64,000 bases of DNA from G965220075 sp965220075 (GTDB lineage: Bacteria; Chloroflexota; UBA11872), in assembly GCA_965220075.1 (NCBI GenBank), contig OZ244806.1, positions 1,364,001 to 1,428,000 of the forward strand, read 5' to 3'. Under the pieces are notes generated by a model. The model was not told where the DNA came from, searched no databases, and saw only the letters and a program-made list of their open reading frames with translations. Positions 43,293 to 51,900 of this stretch are shown one piece after another (within the stretch, counting starts at the first letter, position 1; each line of letters opens with the position of its first letter). Both the position numbers and the translations under genes were made by a program.

Positions 43293-44258
43293 TTGTCCGA
43301 CCGGAGTTTGCGGAGCCACGGCGTACGGGACTTAGGACCCGGCGAAATGGAGCGCTTCCGCCGCATTGAGCGGGCCTTCCTCGAACAGATCAGCGCAAGT
43401 GGCTATCGCGAGATTCGCACGCCGACGATTGAGCCGCTTCACCTCTACACGGCCGCCGGCGCGCTGTCGCCCCAGGCGCTCGACCGCGTCTATTCGTTCC
43501 TCGACTGGGATGGCTGGAGCGGCGAGCGCGTTGTTCTGCGCCCGGATTCGACGGTGCCCGCGGCACGCTGGTACGTCGAGCAGGCCCCCAATCACGTAGA
43601 GCGGATCGCCTACGTGCAGCCGGCCTATCGATTCGCGGCGAACGGCGACCGTGAAGTTTGGCAGTGCGGGGTCGAGTTGTTCGGCGCGCCGGCGCCGGAG
43701 GGCGACGCCGAGCTGTTGACCATAGCGAGGAAATTCCTGGCGACGCTTGGCGTGAAAGGCCTGTCGGTCGAACTGGCACACACGGGCATGGCGCGGTCGG
43801 TGCTCACGGGCGTCGGCCTGGATCCCGAGGCGCAGATCAACACTTACGACCGCATTCTAGGCGGCGACACGAGCGTGGCCGCCGAGCTGGCGGAGGTTTA
43901 CCCGCAATGCGCCGCCGCGCTGCGACTGCTCTTCGAAACTCACGGCACGACCGTCGGCTACGTTGCGAACCTGCGGGCCGCCATGCTGTCGGTTGCGCCC
44001 GACGCGGCGCCGCACCTGGACGAGTTGGCGGCGGCGGCGCGGGCGCTCGATGACGCCCGGCTGCCGTACCGCGTGCTGCCGGCGACAGCGGGGAACTTCG
44101 AGTACTACACCGGTGTGACGTTTCGGATGCTGTCGCACGGTCGCGAGTGCGTCACGGGCGGGCGGTATGACGGTTTGGTCGAGACTATTGGCGGTAAGAG
44201 CACTCCGGCCGCGGGCTGGGGAGCCAACGTTTCGCATCTCTCGGAGATTGCTGATTGA
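43293..44258 (+). CDS. hisZ: ATP phosphoribosyltransferase regulatory subunit
   Basis: A 321-residue class II aminoacyl-tRNA synthetase-like protein without synthetase activity, which pairs with short-form HisG in the first step of histidine synthesis. Motifs include GYREIRTPTIEPLHLY (residues 37-52), VVLRPDSTVPAARW, AYVQPAYRFAANGDREVWQC and the C-terminal TAGNFEYYTGVTFRML and CVTGGRYDGLVE. The TTG start is used, and its stop overlaps the TTG of hisG (TTGA), so the pair is coupled. Confidence 0.9.
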   Translation: MSDRSLRSHGVRDLGPGEMERFRRIERAFLEQISASGYREIRTPTIEPLHLYTAAGALSPQALDRVYSFLDWDGWSGERVVLRPDSTVPAARWYVEQAPNHVERIAYVQPAYRFAANGDREVWQCGVELFGAPAPEGDAELLTIARKFLATLGVKGLSVELAHTGMARSVLTGVGLDPEAQINTYDRILGGDTSVAAELAEVYPQCAAALRLLFETHGTTVGYVANLRAAMLSVAPDAAPHLDELAAAARALDDARLPYRVLPATAGNFEYYTGVTFRMLSHGRECVTGGRYDGLVETIGGKSTPAAGWGANVSHLSEIAD

Positions 44259-45691
44259 GCCCTCCGAGACCCCGCCACTCAATCCGAGTAGCCCTGCCGC
44301 GCGGAGATCTGCGCGCGCCGCTGTCAGACCACCTCCTTGCCGCCGGGTTCATCGTGCCGGGCTACGGAGAGGCAGTCCGCTCTTACAGATTCGAGGTCGA
44401 GGACCGGGCGGGTGTGCAGGTTCGGGTCTTCGCTGATAAAGACATTCCGATCCAGGTTGCACTCGGCCAGTACGACGTCGGAATCGGGAGCCGGACGTGG
44501 ATCGACGAGCTATTGGTCCGTTATCCCCGTGACTCCATCGTGCCTCTACGCCGTCTTGATATTCCGGCGCAAACCCTGGTTTTCGTCGGCGAGCGCGGCC
44601 GCACCCTCGCCGACCTTGCCAGCGGCGGCGTCGTGCGCGTGGCGACGGAGTTTCCCAACCTCACGCAGCGCAGCATGACCTGGATGCGCATGCCCAACTA
44701 CAGGCTCTTCGAGGTCTGGGAACAGGCCGAGGCATGGCCGCCGGAAGACGCCGAGCTGGCAGTGTGCGCGCCCACCGCGGCCGCGGCGGCCGACGGCTTG
44801 TCGGTCGTGGGCGAGGTGCACCGGGGCGGCGCGTGGCTGATTGCGAACAAGCGATCGCTAGAGCGGCGCGATCTTTCGGAGGCTCTGGACCCGCTCCTCA
44901 CGATCCCTTGCGCAGGCTCCGAGCCCGGACTGGTCACACCGCGCCCGCTGGCTGGAGTTGGCCCCGGGCGGTCGAAACGCACCTCCGGGCGCCGGACGTT
45001 TCGCGTCGCCGTGCCGGACGGCCACCAGCAGGCGGGCACGGTTGCCTCGCTGGCGGCGGCGGGGATCCGTTTCGAGGGCTACGAGGTAAACGGTCGCGCC
45101 GACCGATACCCGCGCTCCAACATGGCAGGGGTCACGGTGAAAGTGATGCGCCCGCAGGACATGCCGCGCGCGGTGGCGATCGGCCAGTTCGACCTCGCGA
45201 TCACCGGCCGGGACTGGCTCGAGGTCTTCCGAGCGACTTACCCGGCTGCTCCGGTTGTCGAGCTCTGCAACCTTGCACGGTCGGACTACCGAATTGGGGC
45301 GGTGGTAGCCGAGGACTTACCGGCGGAGACCATTCAGGATGCGGTCGCCTACTGGCGGCGGGAGAACCCTCTCCGCGAAATCCGCGTGGCATCGGAGTAT
45401 GTCGGCCTTGCCGACCAATACGCGCGGAGTCGCCATCTGGGCCGGTACCGGGTCATCCCAATCTCGGGCGCATCGGAGGGGTTTGTGCCGGAGGACGCGG
45501 AGATCCTGGTTGAGGGCACCGAGACGGGCGAATCGATGCGAGCGAACCGGCTGCGGATGATCGAGGTGATTATGAAGTCCACCAACTGCGCCATCGGCGC
45601 GGCGTTGCACCCGCCGGGGCGGCGCGGTGAGTTGCGAGATGAGTTGGTAGAGCGTCTCCAAGCCGCGGCACTTCCCGACTCGCGGCGGTGA
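44255..45691 (+). CDS. hisG: Tandemly duplicated ATP phosphoribosyltransferase (HisG-HisG)
   Basis: A 478-residue protein containing two HisG-type domains; a short-form HisG has about 210. Domain 1 (about 8-215) begins IRVALPRGDLRAPLSDHL and contains IPIQVALGQYDVGIGSRTW. Domain 2 (about 248-465) begins FRVAVPDGHQQAGTVASL and contains MPRAVAIGQFDLAITGRDW. The PRPP-binding loop is recognisable only in domain 2 (EGTETGESMRANRL); the same place in domain 1 reads CAPTAAAAADGLS. HisG condenses ATP and PRPP. Domain 1 may be structural or regulatory, with hisZ just upstream. Confidence 0.85.
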   Translation: MSPPRPRHSIRVALPRGDLRAPLSDHLLAAGFIVPGYGEAVRSYRFEVEDRAGVQVRVFADKDIPIQVALGQYDVGIGSRTWIDELLVRYPRDSIVPLRRLDIPAQTLVFVGERGRTLADLASGGVVRVATEFPNLTQRSMTWMRMPNYRLFEVWEQAEAWPPEDAELAVCAPTAAAAADGLSVVGEVHRGGAWLIANKRSLERRDLSEALDPLLTIPCAGSEPGLVTPRPLAGVGPGRSKRTSGRRTFRVAVPDGHQQAGTVASLAAAGIRFEGYEVNGRADRYPRSNMAGVTVKVMRPQDMPRAVAIGQFDLAITGRDWLEVFRATYPAAPVVELCNLARSDYRIGAVVAEDLPAETIQDAVAYWRRENPLREIRVASEYVGLADQYARSRHLGRYRVIPISGASEGFVPEDAEILVEGTETGESMRANRLRMIEVIMKSTNCAIGAALHPPGRRGELRDELVERLQAAALPDSRR

Positions 45692-45959
45692 GCAGGGAAC
45701 GGCGGGCGCTACTCGGCGCTCGGCTACCGCCGCCTGATCGAGTAAGAATCCACCACGTTGCCCAATAGGCGGAAACCGGCCGCCGCGTAAGCCCTCAACT
45801 GTCTACAGAAGGGGTGCGACCTCAGCGCTCAGCCCGAACGCGGCCGCCCTGAACACCCCCACCGCAACCGCCGCCACGAGTCGCGACCGCGCCCAGGTGC
45901 GCGCCTGCATACCCACCCGCCCGGTCTGAGCCCCTCGCGCGCTCGCCGGTCGGGCGGCC
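45692..45959. other. Intergenic region after hisG
   Basis: No gene is supported on either strand. It separates hisG from the convergent end of the giant surface-protein gene. Confidence 0.4.
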
Positions 45960-48900
45960 TCAACCGACGGGGGGGAGCACGTTGGACGTCGCGACCGGGT
46001 AGTAGGGCTGGCCCTGCGTGAGCCGTCCGAAGGACCCAAAGCCGACGAACGCCCGGTAGGCCGGGTAGCGCCAGTCGCGCAGGTCATGGCCCAGCAGGTG
46101 CAGCTTCACCGGTTGCAACTCGTCGTCCGGGTGATACTCCAGCACCGCGGCCTGGAAGTACTGCCGTATCACCGTCGGCGTCCCACTCGGGACCCGCAGC
46201 ACCGCCCGTGGATCGTCGTCGTAGCGGGCCTCGGTCTTGGGATAGCCAAAGGTCGCCACGCCGCCCAGCGCAGTGAAGAAGTCCAGGAAGCCGGCGTAGG
46301 TTCCGTCCACCGCGTAGTCCGAGACCCGGTGTCCCCAGGGACCCAGCAGCTCGCCCGGCTGCTCACTCAACAGATGTGGCTCCACGCCCAGATCCGGCGC
46401 GCCCTCGGCGCCACCGCCGATGTAGTCCCAGGCCAGGCGGCGCTCCACGAGCCACTCGCCGTCACTTTCGTGGCAGTCCAGCACGCCGCGCTGGAAGTAC
46501 TGGGTGAGCTTGCCGGGGCGCTCCTCCAGGACTTCGGAAATCGGGTGGCCCCAGCGGGCGAGGCCGTGGGTGGCCTCGTAGTAGGTCAGGAATCCGCAGT
46601 CGGCCTCGGACCCGTTGGCCAGCGTTAGCGTCAGGTCGGGGATGTTGTGGGCCAGGTGGACATCCGGCTCGCTGAACAGCACCCGGTCCACGACCAACTT
46701 GAGCGTGGACGGTGCCGGCTGTGTCGTCGTAACGGGCGGCGCAACGGGCGGCGGCGTTGAAGGCGCGGGCGGCTCGACCGGCGCCGCTGCCACACCGGGC
46801 GTGACCAGTTCAGCAACGTAGATCTGGCCTACGCGCAGCGGAGCAACCGACCCAAAGCTGGCGAACGTCAGATACGACTGCTTGGGGTAGCGCCGGTCGC
46901 GCAGGTCGTCGCCCAGCAACCGCAGCATGATTGTCGACAAGGTGTCCGGGTGGTACTCCATCACCGCCGCCTGGAAGTACTGCCGGATGAACCCCGGCGT
47001 CGCGGCGGCGATGCCCAGCACCGCCCGCGGATCGTTGTCGTAGCGCGCCTCCGTCTTGGGGTAGCCGAACGCCGGCACGCCGCCCAGCGCTGTGAAGAAG
47101 TCCAGGAAGCCGGTGTACGTCCCGTCCACCGCGTAGTCGGACACCCGGTGCCCCCAGGGTCCCAGCTGCTCGCCCGGCTGCTCACTCAAGAGGTGCGGTT
47201 CAAAGCCCAGGTCCGGCGAACCGTCCACCCCGCCGCCAAAATGATCCCAGGTCAGCCGGCGCTCCATGAGCCACTCGCCCTCGCGTTCGTGACAGTCCAC
47301 CACCCCGCGCTGGTAGTACTGCGTCAGCGACCCGGGACGTTCTTCCAGGACTTCCGAGGTGGTGTGGCCCCAGCGGGTCAGCCCGCCGGTGTTTTCGTAG
47401 TGGGTCAGGAAATTGCAGGTGGTCTCGGACCCGTCGGGCAGCGTCAGGAGCAGGTCGGGGATGTTGTGGGCCAGGTGAACGTCCGGCACGTTGTACTGCA
47501 CCCGCACGACCCGCAGCACGAGTGAGGACGGGACCCGCGTCCGTGTGGACGATCCCGGCGGCTGCCCGGACAGTCCATCCTGCCCCGAGGGCGGTGACTG
47601 CCGCCCGGAAGACTCAGACGGCGCCGCGGTCAGCGTTACGAACTTGCTGGCTAGCCGCTCGTCGGTCTGGTCGGTGTCCACCGCCACCGTCAGGATGATT
47701 CCCGGCAGATGGTGCGTCTGCACCGGCCCGAAGCTCCCCGTAGCGGTCACCGATGCACCCGCCGCTAGGTTGCTCAGCGGCTGCGCCGTGCCTCCAGAGG
47801 TCACGTCGCGCCACGTCACCCCCGTCAGGTTGACTGTGCCGGTGTTGCTGGCGGTCAGCGTGTAGGCGAGCGTCTCGCCCACCGGAACCGGCGCTTCCGG
47901 CACGGTCAACAGCACGTCAAGCGAAATCGTCGATGTTGGTTGCCGGGAGCTTGGCGGCTGGGAGCTCGACGGCTGCGAGGGCTGTGGCTGGGAGGGCTGT
48001 GGCTGGGAGGGAGGTGGCTGGGAGGGAGGTGGCTGGGAGGGCTGTGGCTGGGAGGGAGGTGGCGGAGATGGCCGCTGTCCGACCCTGTTCGTGACCGTCT
48101 GGTCGACGATGTCGGCCGCGTCATTGCCCGCCGGGTCTTGAATCACACCCGAGTCATCGCCGTCGGTCGGATCGTCGTAGCTCACCGTTATGGTCTGGTT
48201 TTCGGTCACCGCACTGTCCAGACCAAGCACCACCGTGCGCCCGCGGACGGTCACCGGCGACGCCGACGCGAGATTCACCGACGCCTCGTCCACCGTGACC
48301 GTGAATTCGCTGCCCGCCGGGACGCTCGCGCTATCCAAGACTTCGTTGAACGTCAGGATGATCCGCCCGCCGTCGCTCGTTGTCTCCGCGCGATCCAGGG
48401 TCGGCGCCTCCGTGTCGTCGACCGCGGAGTTGTTCTCGACCGGCTCGGTCAGGCTGGCCGCGTCATTCCCGACTGAATCCTGAATCGCATTCCTGTCGTC
48501 CACGCCGGCGGTGGGATCCGTGTAAATCACCGCGACTGTCTCACCGGTCGTGATCGCGCTGTCGAGATCCAGGGTCACGGTCTTGCCACTGACGCTCACC
48601 GCCGAGACAGCCTGCCGCTCACCTTGAACCGTGACCGCGAAGTCGGAAGTTCTCGGTCCGTTCCCGCCATCGAGGTTCTCGTCGAACGTCAAGACAATCA
48701 TGAGCCCATCGGCCGTCGTTGCCGCGCTCAGGAAGTCCGGTGCGCGCTCATCGGGCACGGCGGATGCGTTTGTGACCATCTGGTCGGTCAGGCTCGATGC
48801 GTCATTGCCGGCCGGGTCCTGAATGGCGTAGGTGTCATTGCCGGCGGTCGGATCGGTGTAGGTCACGCTGACGTCCTGGTCCGCCGTCACCGCGCTGTCC

Positions 48901-51900
48901 AGGCCCAGGGCCACCGTGCGCCCGCGAACGGTCACCGGCGAATTCGACGAGAGTGCCGCCGACTGCTCATCCACCGTCACCGCGAAGTCAGTGGTCCCCG
49001 GCGTGTTCACGGCGTCCAGCACCTCGTCGTAGGTCAGGACGATCGTGCCGCCGTCGCTCGACAGCACCGCCCGCACAAAGCTCGGGCCAGTCGTGTCAAC
49101 GACCGTGGAGTCATTGGTGACCGTCTTGCTCAGGCTGGCCGCGTCATTGCCGGATCGATCCTGAATCGCGTTGGCATCGTCCACACCGGCGGTCGGGTCG
49201 GTGTAGGCCACGGTGAGCACCTGACCAATCGTGATTGCCGCGCCAAGCCCGAGTTGGACCGTCTTCGCATTCACGTTGACTGTCGAGATATCCCGGCGCT
49301 CACCCTGCACCGTGAGCCCGAAGTTGGCGGTCCGCGGTCCTCGCTGGCCGTCAAGGATTTCGTCGAACGTCAGGGTGATCGTGAGCCCATGGGTCGAGGT
49401 CGCCGCGCTCACGAATTCCGGCGCTCGCTCGTCGGGGACCGTGGAGGCGTTCGTGACCATCTGGTCGGTCAGCGTGGCCGCGTCATTCCCTGCGGGATCT
49501 TGGATCGCATTGCGGTCGTTGCCGGAGGTGGGGTCCGTATAGGTCACGGTGACGTCCTGGCCTGTCAGCACCGCGGTGTCCAGCCCCACCACCACCGTCC
49601 GCCCGCGGACAATCACCGCCGAAGCCGTCGACAGATCCACCGACTCGCCATCGACCTTGACGGTGAAGGCGCTATCCAACGGACCGCGGTCGGCATCCAG
49701 CACTTCATCAAATGTCAGCGTGATGGTGCCGCCGTCGCTGGACACCACCGCCCGCACGAAGCCGGGCGGCGTCGTGTCTTCAACGAGGGAGTAATTCAGA
49801 ATCGACAGGCTCACAGCGGCCGCGTCGTTGCCGGCCGCGTCCTGGATCGCCTTCGTGTCGTTCACCCCGGCCGTCGGATCCGTGTAGGTCACGGCAACGG
49901 TCAGAGCCGAGGTGATCACACCGGCCATCCGCAGCGCCACGTCGGTTCCGCTGACCGTGACCGTTGAAACCGTCCGCCGTTCTCCCTCCGCCGAGACCAC
50001 GAAGTCGGCGGGCCTCGGACCATTGCCGCTGTCCAGGTTCTCGTCGTAGGTCAGCGTCAGCGTCAGGCCGTCGCTCGACATCGCCGCGCTTGAGAATTCG
50101 GGCGCCCGCTCGTCGGGCACGGTGGAGGTATTGGCGACCGACTGGTTGGTAAGAGTCGCCGCGTCATTGCCCGCCGGATCCTGGATCGCGTTGTCGTCAT
50201 TGTCCGTGCTGGGATCGGTGTAGGACACCCTGACGTCCTGGCCCGCCGTAACCGCGGTGTCCAGATCCACCGATACCGCCCGGCCGCTGACATCCACCGA
50301 GGAGACATCAGCCGCACTCCCGGCCACCGTCACCGCGAACTCTCCGGTCGACGGCCGGTTCGTGCCGTCAAGCACTTCGTCGTAGGTCAGCGTGAGCGTG
50401 CCGCCGTCGCTCGACATGGCCGCCCGCACGAACCTCGGCGCCCTCGTGTCGGCAACCGTTGAGGCATTCGTGACTTGACTCGAATAGAGGTCGGCCGCGT
50501 CATTGCCCGCGCGGTCCTGGATCGCGTTGGTGTCGTCGACGCCGAGCGTCGGGTCGGTATAGGCCACCCGAACCGGTTGGCCCGTCGTGATCGCACTGCC
50601 GAGCTCCAACTCAACCGTCTTCCCACTCACGCTAACCGTGGAGACGTCGCGCGGTTCCTCGTGCACCGTGACCTCGAAGTTCCCGGTGGCCGGCTCGTTC
50701 TCGCCGTCCAGCACCTCGTCGTAGGTGAGGATGACCTTGGTGCCGTCGGTGGAGGTTGTCGCGCTCACAAATTGCGGCGCCTGCTCGTCGAGCACCGTGG
50801 AGGCATTGGTGACCGATTGGTCGACCAGGCTATCCGCGTCATTGCCGGCCGGGTCCTGAATGGCGTTCGCGTCGTTGCTCCCGCTGGGGTCCGTGTAGGT
50901 GACCTTCACTTCCGTGAGCGAGGGCACCCGACCGACCAAGAACAGCAGGACCTCGCGGCCTCTAACGTCCACAGAGGAAATCGCCTCCGAATCGCCGTCC
51001 ACCGTGACGGCGAAGTCGGTGGTCGCCGGTTGGTTCGTGTCGTCCAGCACCTCGTCGTAGGTCAGGGTGATCGTCCAGCCGTCGCTGGTCAGCGCCGCCC
51101 GCAGGAACTGCGGCGCCGTGCCGTCGGCGGTCCCCGAGGCATTGGTGATTTCTCGCTCGTCCAGGTCGGCCGCGTCGTTTCCTGCCCGGTCCTGGATCGC
51201 GTTCGTGTCGTCCACGCCATCCGTCGGATCGGTATAGGCAACGGTGACCACCTGGCCGGTAGTGACTGCACTGCCAAGCCCCAATTCAACCGTCTTCCCG
51301 ATCACGGTCACCGTGGAGGCGCCCCGGTCTTCGTCCTCCACCGTGATATCGAAGTTCGCGGTAGCCGGTTTGTTCGCGCTGTCCAGGATCTCGTCGTAGG
51401 TCAGGATGATCTTGGTGCCGTCGCTCGACGTGGTCGCGCTTTGAAACACCGGCGCCACCTCGTCAAGCACCGTCGAGGCATTGGCGACCTCCTGGTCAAC
51501 CAAGCTGACAGCATCGTTGCCCGCCGCATCCTGAATCGCGTTCGAGTCATCGTTGCCGGTCGGGTCGGTGTAGCTCACCGTGACGTCCTGGAGCGACAGC
51601 ACCCCCGTGCCCAGCCCCAGCACGACCGTCCGGCCGCTCAGGGTCACCTGCGAGGGCTCAGCCCCCACTTCATCCACGGTGACCGTAAAGTCGCCGGTCC
51701 CCGGTCCGTTCCCGTCGTCCAGCACCTCGTCGTAGGTCAGCGTGATCGACCTGCCGTCACTTGACATGACCGCTCGCACGAACTTCGGCGCCGTGCCGTC
51801 CGTGACGACGGATGCATTCGTGACGTCTTGATCAATCAGGCTGGCCGCGTCGTTGCCGGAGCGGTCCTGAATCGCAAACAAGTCGTCGATGCCGATCGTC

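Noticed and set aside
45715..45750. Possible IS3 transposase tail (YSALGYRRLIE)
   Set aside because: Too short (about a dozen residues), with no other transposase sequence nearby.
48624..49967. Long open frames of 450 codons and more antisense to the giant protein gene
   Set aside because: They are the mirror of the repetitive GC-rich coding strand and show the same periodicity. The minus strand has a signal peptide and clear domains.
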